The position numbers were made by a program, and so were the translations under genes. A stretch of DNA of 28,458 nucleotides from Calocera cornea HHB12733 (Eukaryota > Basidiomycota > Dacrymycetes > Dacrymycetales > Dacrymycetaceae), in NCBI GenBank assembly GCA_001632435.1, contig KV424026.1:1-28458 (forward strand), read 5' to 3'. The first letter of the stretch is position 1; each line of letters opens with the position of its first letter. Shown piece after piece: positions 7,394 to 17,474 of the stretch. The notes beneath the pieces are model-generated. The model ran no database searches, was not told where the DNA came from, and worked only from the letters and a program-made list of their open reading frames with translations.

Positions 7394-9302
7394 ATGTCCG
7401 ACCCAGCCGTCGCACCCAATGCTCTCCCGTCGGGCAAGGCCTACGACGACCACAAGCAGGATGTCGAGCATGACGAGAACGTCTCCGCTGAAGATCTGGC
7501 TTTCGCCAAGGCTAGGGGTATGGACGAGCATCTCGCCCACGCCCTGGCTCACAACCGCCCCAACGCCTTCGGCAAGGGTCATATGCAGCTCTACTTCTAC
7601 TGTTTGTTGATCTTTTTGTGCGCCACCATGACTGGCTATGATGGTTCCCTCATGGGTTCTATCAACGCTCTGCCTAACTACACGGCTTATTACGGCCTGC
7701 CACCAGAAGGCAGCGCAGGCACAGGAATCGTCTTTGCCATCTTCAACGTGCGTTGTCTTCCTCGTCATTGTCCTCACTGGCTTATTGGGTTCGCAGGTCG
7801 GTCAAATCGTAGGCGCCTTCTTCATGTGGACGGCGGATTGGGCAGGCCGCAAACTACCTATCTTCGTTGGCTGCATTGGTGTCATTATCGGGACCGTTGT
7901 CACCGCGACCGCCCCGACTCTGGGCGTATTCGTGGGAGGTCGTTTCCTGCTCAGCTTCTTCTGCACGATTGCAAACACCGCCGCACCTCTCTACATGATT
8001 GAGATTGCACCGCCGATGTACCGGGGGACACTCGCGGGTTTGTACAACACCTGGTGGTTCATGGTACGTCTCTTATCCACTGCGGTTGCAGTGCATCGCT
8101 CACCTTGCGCAGGGCTCAATCATTGCGACCTGTGCCGTGTATGGCTCACATATCAACATGCCTAACGACGGTGAACTCGACTGGCGCCTGCCCCTCTGGC
8201 TCCAGATGCTTTGCCCCGGCCTTGTCGTCTTTGGAATCCTGTTTTGCCCCGAATCCCCGCGCTGGTATGTACTATCATCATCATGCACGTCTCCCTAACC
8301 CATGGAAATAGGCTCATCGGCAAGGGTCGCCCAGAGGAAGCCCGCGCTCTGCTGACCAAGTACCATGCGAACGGAGAGGAGAACCACCCACTTGTCGAGC
8401 TCGAAATGGCAGAGATGCAGGAGGCGCTTGCCAAGGAAGGCATGTACAGCTGGAAGAACTTCTTTGACCTGCGTGTGCTGTTCAACTCACGCAATCACCG
8501 CTACCGCATCATGCTCAACATTGCTTTCGCGTGGTTTGGCCAGTTCTCGGGCAACAAGTACGTGTTTCTATCTCAACGATGATCCGCGTTCTGACCGAAG
8601 GACAGTGTCATCTCGTACTATCTCCCATCCATGCTCAAGGGCATTGGTGTGACCAGCACAAACACCCAACTTCTGCTCAACATCATCTACGCGCTCGTCG
8701 GCTGGGTGTTTGCCACTGGCGGTGCTCGTTTCCTTGACACCGTCGGCCGGCGGCCCATGTTCCTGGGTTCGATCGGTGCAATGGCGATCTGCCTCGCCAT
8801 TGTGGCTGGCGGTGCCGCTGGATTCACCCACACGGGCAGCAAAGCGTGCAGCTACGCCAGCATCTTCTTCGTTTACATGTTCGGTGCCACGTTCGCGGTA
8901 TCCCTTACACCGATGCAGCCGATCTACCCCGGTGAGGTGCTCTCCAACGACATGCGCGCGAAGGGCATGGGTGTCATGCAGATCTCGTCCGGCGTAGCCA
9001 GCTTCATCAACACGTTCGCCGCACCGGTGGCTCTGAACAACGTGAGTTCTCCCCGCGAGCTAGTGAGGAGCAGAAGCTGACTCAACGTGTGTTAGATCGG
9101 ATACTGGTTCTACGCCTTCTTCGCCTTCTTCGACGTTTTCGAGTTCCTCTTCGTTTACTTCCTGTTCGTCGAGACCAAGGGCCGCACCCTGGAGGAGCTC
9201 GAGGTTGTCTTCAACAGCCCGAACCCTGCTAAGGCGAGCATCGCAATCCGCGGTATCGACCGGCGACAGGAGAAGGGCGACGAGATCGGCGATGTGGCTT
9301 GA
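7394..9302 (+). CDS. MFS sugar porter T1
   Basis: A predicted plasma-membrane sugar transporter of the MFS sugar porter family, 553 residues. Exons: 7394-7747, 7797-8063, 8113-8264, 8312-8557, 8606-9041 and 9096-9302. The five introns are 47-54 nt and all phases close. The hydrophilic N-terminus of about 60 residues is followed by [20 protein letters not shown] (TM1 and first loop), GRKLPIF (loop 2-3 signature), GGRFLLSF and [16 protein letters not shown], then [17 protein letters not shown] before the central loop. GRRPMFLG follows, and [12 protein letters not shown] after TM12. These fit a 12-helix sugar porter. The NALPNYTxYYGLP loop is typical of fungal lactose-permease-like or general hexose transporters. 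The substrate cannot be read from sequence. T2 lies convergent downstream, and T3 at 19.3 kb is a third paralogue. Confidence 0.93.
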
Positions 9303-9563
9303 GCTGACATCTGCCCCGCGAAGGAGTGAAGGAAAGCAAATACTGTTCCAGGAATTGTAGAGTCTTTGGATAGACTTTGAACGGATCCGTACAGTTGCAC
9401 AGTCCAGACATGTATTAACTCAGTCTTGTATTTTGAAGCACGACGACCAATGGGTCGCGGTATCCTTCAGCAAATGATGTCAGCAAACGACAGTTGAAAT
9501 GTTGTCGGAGATATTATTGGAAACGGCGGTGAATTTTGAGATTGAACACAACGCACAATGGCG
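9303..9563. other. 3' flank of T1
   Basis: Probable 3' untranslated and intergenic DNA between T1 and the minus-strand features. No other feature is seen. Confidence 0.5.
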
Positions 9564-9725
9564 CTAACGATGGTAGACAATGATGCCGAATACGAATATG
9601 GGAATGCCGATGTAATATGTAGCGGTCTTGATCACGGCCTCGAATGACGGCTTAAACGACAAAAGCACACCGGAGAGCCTGAACAGCAGGCTTACTTCGA
9701 AACGGCCAGGATTCCATTCTAGCTC
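9564..9725 (-). CDS. Possible small single-pass membrane protein (3' exons)
   Basis: The minus strand reads KELEWNPGRFE, then a possible 45-nt intron (9651-9695, GTAAGC...TTTAAG), then PSFEAVIKTATYYIGIPIFV and GIIVYHR before TAG 9564-9566. The intron is a multiple of three and is open, so the frame reads through with or without splicing. The last exon has one clear hydrophobic helix followed by a basic end, as in small mitochondrial or ER membrane subunits. The upstream exon is uncertain. A branch-like CACTAAC and the acceptor CTCGAAG suggest another intron just upstream, but the donor and start codon could not be fixed. It lies between the convergent 3' ends of T1 and T2. I do not recognise the family. 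Confidence 0.35.
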   Translation of the reverse strand, partial: ELEWNPGRFEVSLLFRLSGVLLSFKPSFEAVIKTATYYIGIPIFVFGIIVYHR

Positions 9726-10165
9726 CTTCGAGTATGGTTCCGGCAAAGCATATCACAGTTAGTGCACCATCTCAATCAGGGAATAGGACGAGGATGTCCT
9801 TCATGAAACCCGTCAAAGGACATTCCAGGTTGAACAGGGCCTTGAAGAAAGCCGGGGACTTGAAGAAGCTGGAGCATGGGAAAGCGAAGAAGGTGGAGTG
9901 TGTGGCTGCTGGTCGGGCTACTGCGCGGATACGACGCTGCGGATATGCCACTGTGACGAGAGAAGGCCGATACGGAGGGCGCGCCACGGGAGGAGCGTGT
10001 CGGAGAAGGGTAAGAGGTATCCCGTTACACGCCTTTTCTGATCTGAACCTTGCCTCCACCGACTCTACACGAATATCGTTCACGTGAGTCAGTCTGGAAG
10101 CGCAGATGCCATTGATATTTTGTTAATACAGCAAGGTCATATCATCGTTACATTAACAGGCCCCC
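9726..10165. other. Interval between the small-protein candidate and T2
   Basis: Both strands carry open frames here (plus 9734-10087, minus 9772-10083), and at least one is an antisense shadow. The minus frame is rich in Arg and Pro, like a mitochondrial presequence. It could hold the 5' exon of the small membrane-protein candidate, but its nominal start is GTG, not ATG. No firm gene call is made. Confidence 0.35.
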
Positions 10166-12221
10166 TTACACCTGTTGCCCCTTCTCGTTGTAGACAGTCG
10201 GTGGCCTGAGACTGGCGTTCCGCGGGTTGCGCGACTCGAAGATCTCATCGAGCTCTTCAAGGGTGCGGCCCTTGGTCTCGACGAACAGGAAGTAAACTGC
10301 AAGAGAAGGTCAGAATGCTGAGACCACCATGTTACCACGTTATTACGTACCAAACAGGAACTCGAAGCAATCGAAGAAGACAAAGAATACGTAGAACCAG
10401 TAGCCAATCTGACAATGACGTAAGAACAATGTAACCGTAAGAAGGGATAAGGGGTGCGTACATTGTTAAGGGCAACGGGGGCAGCAAACGTGTTGACGAA
10501 GCTCGCCACACCCGCAGTGAGCTGGAAGATGCCCATTCCCTTGGCCCGCATATCGTTCGACAGCACTTCGCCAGGGTAGATTGGTTGCATGGACGTGAAC
10601 GCCCAAGCGAACACCGCGCCGAAGATGAAGATGAATGCAATCGAGGCGTCGGAGGCGGGCTTGCTGCCGGTGTTGACGTAGCCGGCGGCGGTCCCGGCGG
10701 TGATGGCAAGGCAGACGATCATGCCGGCGATGCTGCCAAGGAACATCTTGCGACGGCCGATGAGATCGTGGAAACGGGTTCTGAGGGACATGTAAGACTA
10801 AGCTACGCGCATTGAGGTGGCACTAACCCTGTGGCAGCGAAGATCCAGCCAATGATAGCGTAGATGATGTTGAGCAGCAGTTGGGTGTTGGTGTCCGTGA
10901 TTCCAACATTCAGAAGAAGATGCGGAAGATAGTATGAGATGATGCTGTAACAAAGTCGGTTAGATCAGCGTTGAAATATAAGACCAGGCGGCTCACTTAT
11001 TCCCCGAGAACTGCCCGAACCAGCTGAACGCAATGTTCAGCATGAGCCGGTAGCGCCGTCCCCTGGTGTTTACGAGCGTGCTGAGATTCAGGAAGTCGCG
11101 CCAGGTGACCATCCCGTTCTTCTTGAGGGAGTCGGTCATCTCGGCCATTTCTAGGGCCACAAGGGGGTGGTCCGCGTCCCCGTTCGCGTGGTACTTGACG
11201 AGAATGCGGCGCGCTTCTTCGTTCTTGCCTGCGCCGATAAGCCTGCACGTGACAGTTAGACGACATTTCGACGCGTTTATGCCGCTACGTACCATCGAGG
11301 AGATTCCGGGCAGAACCAGATGCCGAGTGCAACGATACCAGGGCAGAGCATCTGCAGCCAGAGGGGCAGACGCCAATCGAGCTCGCCGTGGGATTGAAGA
11401 TGCAGATGAGCGCCGTAAACCGCTGACGTCGCGATGATGGAGCCCTACAAAACTGCTTCAGCAAGAGACTTCTAGCACCCAATTTGGTATCCTCAACGCA
11501 CCATGTACCAAAGTGTGTTGTACAATCCCGCAATAGTTCCTCTGTAAAGAGGGGGAGCCATCTCGATCATGTACAAGGGGGCGGAGGTCGTGGCGAGTGT
11601 GGCGAAGAATGACAGCAAGAAACGGCCGCCAATGAATGTGGACAAGCTCGTCGCGGTGGAGGTGATAATCGTTCCAACGAGTACACCGCAGCAGCCGATG
11701 AAGATGGGAAGACGCCGACCGCGCCAGTCGGCGAGCCAGATGAAGAGGGCGCCGACCATCTGACCGACCTGGAAGACAGCATCATAGGTGAGCTGGTACT
11801 CTCTCAAAATGACTAGGAATACGAACGAAGAAGATCGCGAAGACAATGCCGGTTGCAGAGTTGCCAGTGGATGGCAAGCCGTAGTAATTAGTGTAATTAG
11901 GTAGAGCATTAATCGATCCCATTAACGAGCCATCGAAGCCTGCATCATGCGTAAGACAAAGCTCGGAAGCAAATAAGTCAACAACGCACCGTTCATAGTG
12001 GAGCACAAATAGATCAGAGTACAAAATATGTACATCTTGATGTAACCGGGCCCGAAGGGATTCGGGTGATTGTGTTGGTATGCCCCCATGAGATGATCGT
12101 GAAGCTCGCCCGTGAGCGCGTACGAAGGTTCCGACTCCGGAGGCGGGCCGGCAGCCTCCTCATGCTCGGGCTCCAGATGCTTCTCCTGGATATCGTGGGT
12201 TTCGTGGATGTCGGTTGACAT
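10166..12221 (-). CDS. MFS sugar porter T2
   Basis: The second sugar porter, 544 residues, in nine exons: 12221-11990, 11939-11827, 11768-11502, 11444-11293, 11242-10997, 10944-10828, 10780-10462, 10408-10351 and 10296-10166. The eight introns are 47-58 nt, and the second uses a weaker GTTCGT donor. Visible motifs are [87 protein letters not shown] and [15 protein letters not shown], so 12 helices with the usual sugar porter loops are expected. The N-terminus has an acidic, His- and Glu-rich head. The sequence is close to T1 and T3 through the core. Introns splitting the T-G-T-R-F segment and the F-V-Y-F segment are found only in this copy. Its 3' end faces T1. Substrate unknown. Confidence 0.93.
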
Positions 12222-12294
12222 TGTAAATGGATATATGTTGGGTGGGTGCGAGTTAAGAGAGGTGAATGTTCCCAGTCGGCCTGAATGCCAGCCG

Positions 12295-12301
12295 TCTTAT
12301 A
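12295..12301 (-). promoter_or_regulatory. TATA box for T2
   Basis: TATAAGA on the minus strand, about 75 bp upstream of the T2 ATG at 12221, mirroring the T1 and T3 arrangement. Confidence 0.6.
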
Positions 12302-12634
12302 GGCGAGGCGATAGGGGGACAACGTGTTAGTGATCCTCTTCTGGAAGATCCGCAACCATCCGCAACCATGACCCAGGAATTTCGAGGCATGGGATGGATG
12401 GACCGCGCGGTGGACCAAGCGATGAATCAGGCGCCGGACAAAGTCGGTAAGTGAGGAGCCGCATCGGCCACATCTATTCCGCAACGCGGGGTCCGTTTCT
12501 CCGAGGCGTTCCACATCCTGGCAGAAATCCCGCTGCATCGGCATCCAATGGGGCCGAAAGCCGGAGCATACCGGCTACTAGATGAGACAGCGACCAAAGA
12601 TGTGGACGAGTAAGGGAGAAGAGTCAGGCTGGCA

Positions 12635-12688
12635 AGGCTGGTCATAGCTCAGTCAGTGAGCGAGGCTGGTCATAGAGCTCTGACTGAG
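12635..12688. repeat. Nested direct and inverted short repeats
   Basis: AGGCTGGTCATAG occurs at 12635-12647 and again at 12663-12675. CTCAGTCAG at 12648-12656 is the reverse complement of CTGACTGAG at 12680-12688. It resembles a small duplication scar. It was checked as a possible tRNA and does not fold as one. Confidence 0.7.
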
Positions 12689-14170
12689 AGGCGGACCCTT
12701 TTGGCCCCGGTAAAGGGCCCGGGCTTGCGGAGCCGGGATCCCCGGACCGAGCGGACTGGACCCGCGGTTCTTCTCGCGGAACATCGGGCGGAGCATAAGG
12801 GCAAGGCGGTGGATTCTGCGCTTCCCATCATCCCGCCAGCGCATCCAGCGGGATCGCGGGCGGGGTTTGGGCTGGATTGAAGCTGCTTTCTGCGAGCTTC
12901 ATTTTAATTCGTGCGGGGAACATCCTGGTGCGCCCTTTGTCTGACACTAGTGCTGGACGCGCGATCCTCCTTCCGTCGCCATATGGGCACTGACAGTCGA
13001 TCCAAGACTGAGCGCTTTACTCTCTTCGGGACCGACGAGCTGCTCGAGAATGTTGCCGACCCCAGCAAGAACAGGGACAAACTTGTCAAGAGTCGCGTGA
13101 GGTGCACGCACGCGGTCCACAACCAGGAACAGCAACAACCCCTGTACCTCGCAACACGCTTCCCACTCTTTTGCCCCTCTTCTGTTCGCAATCGCGCTTT
13201 GGGCATAGTCACAGAGCAGTCTTATCGCGGGCGCGTGTCCACTGGCTTGGATAGAGACGTAGAAGGAGCACATCTTCCCACTCATCGGTTGACCTCGTGC
13301 GATGGCCGGCACTATCACCCGACCCTTTACACAAAGATCTCACCAAAACCGCTTTCGGTGCTTTGCCGTGCCAAGTCATCAACTCCGTTTATCAACCAAG
13401 ACATGATTGCGATTCTCCTCGAATTGCTCCTTGTTGTGTTCAACTCGAAGAGGTAGCTGGCCCTGGAACTGAGGTTGGAAATGGCAATTTTGTGGGTTGA
13501 AACTGTCATTAGAGAAGAACTGCTCACACAAACAGTTCCTTCTGGACCAGAGGAGCAGTTTGTTTGAACAGTGCTCAAAGTCTCTATTGGAACAGGGTCA
13601 ATTGCACCATGGTCATCTCTGTTGTTGGAACTGCTGTTAGCAGTATTGCTGGTGGAGATGGCTGTCTGGGCTGCCATTCCGGCATGGGTGCTACAACCAT
13701 TATAGACAAAAAACCAGTTCATTGAAATGTAAAATTATTTAGCATTCAGGATCATTGACAGATTACATATGCCGGAAACTGGGGGCCTGTAGGAGACATA
13801 TGTACATGAGTTGGATGTCCCCGGGGACAACCGAGTGCCAGGGCCACTGACCCGTTTCTGCAGGGCGATCGACAGCAGTTGCAGCCGCCCCCGGCTTCGG
13901 GGCCCTAGCGGATTAACTCGCAAAGGCCGGGCGGATTGGTAATAAGACCGCATGGTACCAGTTCCGCTCGCATCCACCGTCTCTGCTCCGGCCGCCCATC
14001 TACCCCGCAAGCTGCGGACCCCGCCCGCCCGTCCGCTCAACACGGACCATCCCGCACCCGCACTAGTCGCATCAACTGTGCGGATGGTCATGTGCGGTGC
14101 CCACGTTCCGCCATCTTGGAAGTTCGCACGTTCCCTCGCCCCCAGAAGCGCCGCGGGGCGGGGCGGGGGA

Positions 14171-14178
14171 TGACGTCA
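14171..14178. promoter_or_regulatory. TGACGTCA palindrome (CRE/ATF-type site)
   Basis: A perfect 8-bp cAMP-response-element palindrome in a GC-rich context, the known binding site of bZIP proteins of the ATF/CREB class. No gene start is placed beside it, so its relevance is uncertain. Confidence 0.35.
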
Positions 14179-14821
14179 CCGCGCGTGCCCGTTCTTGTCG
14201 TCGACGTCGGAGTTCTTGTTCTGCGCGGTTGAATGTTGTTGCATTTGGGATATTGGCTGGGAAGACAACGCGGGAGGCGTAAGGCAGTTCCTTTGGCTAA
14301 GGAAAGTGTTCTTTCGGGGGCGAGTAGAGCGAGGGGAATCAGGCGCTTCGGCGTGCTTACCGGAGGCCGCGTATGGAACATCTGGTGCGCAGCCAGCGGC
14401 GATATATGCGTGTGCGTGTGCATATATGCACATGGGTTCATGGGGGGTTGAATCGTTGATTTCATTTATACAACACAGTTGCAAGACATGGAGCGTGGAG
14501 CACAGGATGGGAAACGAGGAAATGAAGAGTTGAGGAGAAAAGTGCAGCATGACCCGGTCATTAGCATTATGTAACAGAGAGAATTAAGGGCTGGAAATGA
14601 AGAGCGGCATGGGCATGGTCGACATGAAGAAAGGCGAATACCAGGCTGAAAAGAGGATCGCATGCGGTTAGGCGGGTATGGTGCGACAGGAGGGCAACGG
14701 CGAACCATAGGGGCAGGGCGACCGCGGGGTCCCTGTTACGTGGGCGACTTCGCCGTCTGGCCATTCATCAGCCCACTCCAACACGCCTTAGGGCCATGGA
14801 TACTCACCATCAAGCTACAGC

Positions 14822-14962
14822 TCAGTACTTCTTGGGCATGAACGTGTAGTTGACGCTGAAGATGCATGTCTCCTTCTTGCAGTCGAGAGACTTGACGAGC
14901 ACCCCGTCGCGCTCCTCGTGCTCGCAGGTGTTGACGGGTGCGGCGAAGGTCTGAGCGGCCAT
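14822..14962 (-). CDS. 46-residue small protein, probably well expressed
   Basis: A short intronless frame from ATG 14962 to TGA 14822. It begins MAAQTFAAPVNTCEHEERDG and ends CIFSVNYTFMPKKY, with cysteines at 13, 29 and 34. No signal peptide or membrane helix is seen, so a soluble intracellular protein is likely. The family is not recognised. The case for a real gene is its 5' context. A TATAAAG element lies about 145 bp upstream, then a strongly CT-rich leader, then a CA/AAATC-rich run ending AAATCAATGGCC, a good start context. This architecture is typical of highly expressed fungal genes. A GATG|GTGAGTATCC donor-like sequence lies just after the stop, so a 3' UTR intron or an alternative C-terminus is possible. 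A 93-codon frame on the same strand is out of frame and only a shadow. Confidence 0.65.
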   Translation of the reverse strand: MAAQTFAAPVNTCEHEERDGVLVKSLDCKKETCIFSVNYTFMPKKY

Positions 14963-15102
14963 TGATTTGATTTGATTGGGTTTGGTTGGTGTGTGTGTGG
15001 GGGGGAATTAGGTCGTGGTAGCGGTGTGGGGTGCAGGAGATGCTTGGGCTGAGTAGGAGACGGGGGTAGGGCGAGGAGGGAAGGGGGAGCGAGCAAGCGG
15101 CT

Positions 15103-15110
15103 CTTTATAT
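15103..15110 (-). promoter_or_regulatory. TATA box of the 46-codon gene
   Basis: ATATAAAG on the minus strand, followed downstream by a pyrimidine-rich leader of about 80 nt and an A-rich start region. Confidence 0.7.
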
Positions 15111-16345
15111 GCTCTCAGCGACCGACTCGGGGCGCGTGCTCAGCAGCACAGAACGCAGCACTCAGAACCCAACCGCGTGGATTATTAATCCCCTGCGCGT
15201 GAATCGGCTTGGGAGGAGGGTTTAGCGTACACGAGGCCGAGGAAATGCGGGTAGGGGCGCACTTATCGAGCTGATCGATGGATGGCGGAGATGGCGGGTT
15301 GGTTGCGGTGGGTGCAGCTGGGCGAGGGAGGTGGGCACGAGGCGCCCTGCGCGCGATGGTGTGTCCACGGGACGGGGATAACGGACGACGGGACGGGCTG
15401 ACAGCAGGTGGGACGAGTCAGCCTTGCCGCTCCATCAAACCGCTCGCTGCCCACCCCGCGACGCGCGCCAAAACGCTGGAAGGCGCGCTTGTATGCGCGT
15501 TCTGCTGCTGCTATTGGCCCCGGCCGGGGGTGGAGAAAGCCTAACCTTATCTTTTCCTGCGCCATTGCGAAGGTTTTCTTGGGAGGAGAGGATGCGCGGC
15601 CCTTGGCAAATAAGGGAGGCGCCGCTCTGCGGAAGGTTGAAGTTTCTCGGGTTACGTAGGAGGGGTGCGCATGGCGTGCTTGCAGGAATGGAAGGGTTGC
15701 TGATAAGCGACCACGACCGATATGAACAACGTGCAGGCTAGGGGTCGGACCCTAGAATATCAATGGGATGGCCTGCTGGCTGTCGGGCTACTTGACAGCT
15801 AGCCGAACGGCGCGGAGCTGTTTCGGGCCAGCACCGAATGGTGTAGAACGCCAGGTACCCGTGAAGCACCGACGTCATTGCGACGGTGTGTCGTGTGCCG
15901 CCTGTGCAGCCACACGCGCATTCCGGGAGCGAACAGAAAGGAAAATGGGGCGGCGACAGGCACTGTACTGCACAATGAAAATTTGCATAATGGTACAATG
16001 GGGTACAAGTTGCAGGGATATCACGTGGAGTAGGAGATACACTTGCTTGTTGAGAAGCCGGAAATGAATCGGAGATGAAGGGTCGTGTGGAACATGTTGT
16101 TCCGAGCCAGACGAAGGGACATGCAGACGGGTGTGGGTGATAGCTGGCATGACGTTAGCTCAGGCTCGGAGCGGAGATAAGAGTAGGCATGAAAGGATCA
16201 GAAATAAAAGGCAATATCGAGATGTCCTCAAATCCCGGAGGATCAGAACAGGTCTGAGAAGGTTTCTCATCATAAAGGCTGATGCACAGCAACATCGCAC
16301 CAATGTCCAAAGAAGGTAGGGACTCACAATGCACTTGATCCGCAC
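15111..16345. other. Intergenic region between the small gene and calcipressin
   Basis: No gene is supported. The part at 15.1-15.7 kb is very GC-rich and is probably promoter DNA of the 46-codon gene. The part at 16.15-16.35 kb is probably the 3' UTR of calcipressin. A short imperfect palindrome (CTAGGG ... CCCTAG) is at about 15738-15755. Open frames here lack protein character. Confidence 0.45.
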
Positions 16346-17139
16346 TCACTCGCCGGCCACCGGCGGCATGGCAGTCCTCACACCCTCCAGCCTAGGAGCC
16401 GGCATAGCAGTGATGTTCCACTCAGCGAGCTCTGCCGTGGCCGCTCGCTCGAGGTCAACATCTTGAACGACGACCCTAGGCATCCTCCGCCCCTCCTCAT
16501 CCTCGCCAGACACGAGCACGTGCGGTTCATGCGGATTCCCAGCAAGCTCTCGCTCGATCCTGAGCTGCTCCAGCGCGCGCACGAGGTCGTGTGCCAGCGT
16601 ATCCTGGTTCGGCGGCTCTTCGCGCGTTTGCTCCCAGCCGACTGGTGGGCTGCCGGGAGGCGAGATTAGATAGTTGTGCTCTATCTCTGGTGGATGGAGG
16701 GTGCTTGTTTGTCGGTTTAGTGGGGTCGGATCGCCGCGGTATACACGGAGGGTGAAGGCTGGTAAAGGGCTGTGGAGGAGGTTCGTCACCCTGTCAAGGA
16801 TGGTGTATCACAAGTGACGTACTCTTCCCCCTCTTCTGATGCTGGAGCAACTTCACTCAGGATGGGCTCTCGCTCATGTCCGATCACCAGGTTGTCGCTT
16901 TCCCTTGCGGCTTCCGCATCCTCGGCATCATAGTAGACGACGAGGATGCGCTTGAAGCCCTTCAACGGCGTCCAAGCGTATAGCTCGCCATAGCTCGCAA
17001 AGTGCTGCTTGAGCGCCTCTAGCACGGACGGTGCAAAGAACGCGGGAGGGAGGTTGGGGATTATGAGGGTGTTGGTGGGCTGTTCCGACTCGACTGAGAT
17101 GCTCAGCGAGGGTGGTCGGGATGAGAGAGGTGTCTGCAT
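16346..17139 (-). CDS. rcn1: Calcipressin (regulator of calcineurin)
   Basis: A homologue of Rcn1/RCAN, the protein that binds and modulates the Ca2+/calmodulin phosphatase calcineurin in the cytoplasm. Exons 17139-16823 and 16769-16346 give 246 residues. Residues about 22-92 form the RRM-like fold (NTLIIPNLPPAFF ... FKRILVVYYDAEDAEAA). The family signature is HNYLISPPGSPPVGWE (FLISPPxSPP class, residues 137-152), which carries the Ser-Pro sites usually phosphorylated. PRVVVQ at about 203-208 matches the PxIxIT-like calcineurin-docking segment near the C-terminus of RCANs. The ATG at 17139 was chosen because a TATA box lies about 60 bp upstream. An in-frame ATG at 17178 would sit at or before the transcription start. 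The intron was set at 53 nt, because an acceptor giving 32 nt would be unusually short. Length is normal for fungal members. Confidence 0.93.
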
Positions 17140-17200
17140 TTTTCTGAGGGTTGCAAAACACGGGTTCGTTTGGCGCAAAATACTGGCACGCAGCGGAGGC

Positions 17201-17208
17201 TTTTATAC
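17201..17208 (-). promoter_or_regulatory. TATA box for calcipressin
   Basis: GTATAAAA on the minus strand, about 62-70 bp upstream of the chosen ATG at 17139. It supports that start over the one at 17178. Confidence 0.7.
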
Positions 17209-17474
17209 CCCGTCCTCGGACGTGACTGCGTAAAGGGTGCCGCAAAGCGGTGTTCTGCGTGCTTCGCCAAAGGATGAGACGAAGCACTCCGGGACTCGTC
17301 GCACACCGTAGTCGTTAATCACGCAAAACACTGAAATGCTTGGATTTCTATTCATACACTTGCGGGGATATGTTGTATACACAAATATGAGATCCCGTTC
17401 GGATCTCAGTTCCTCGGATGTGGCGCAACTAAAGAATAGCGGCCAGTGGAGCACGCCGGTGGGGTACAATCCAC
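17209..17474. other. Short spacer between calcipressin and the CCDC124 homologue
   Basis: This holds the 3' end region of the upstream minus-strand gene and the distal calcipressin promoter. Nothing else is seen. Confidence 0.5.

Larger units (their letters stand above)
12302..14821. other. Long non-coding interval (2.5 kb)
   Basis: No gene could be supported on either strand. Open frames such as plus 12911-13456, minus 12947-13318 and minus 13327-13722 show no recognisable motif or usable splice pattern. The segment at 13480-13740 is less GC-rich than its surroundings and contains CAGTT/AACTG-type short repeats, so it could be a decayed element. The part below 12.6 kb is presumably the T2 promoter. 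The part near 14.2-14.8 kb may be the 3' flank of the 46-codon gene. Confidence 0.45.

Noticed and set aside
12635..12720. Possible tRNA-like sequence (CATAGCTCAGTCAG)
   Set aside because: The pairing comes from nested short repeats. There is no T-loop GTTCRA motif and no acceptor stem.
12911..13456. 181-codon plus frame and the opposing minus frames
   Set aside because: No motif, no good start context and no splice pattern. Both strands are equally open, so neither can be preferred.
14815..15096. 93-codon minus-strand frame overlapping the small gene
   Set aside because: It is out of frame with the well-placed ATG at 14962, and its N-terminal part is the translated CT-rich leader.
16791..16822. 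32-nt calcipressin intron
   Set aside because: Shorter than the 44-60 nt of almost every other intron here. The in-frame alternative of 53 nt fits better.
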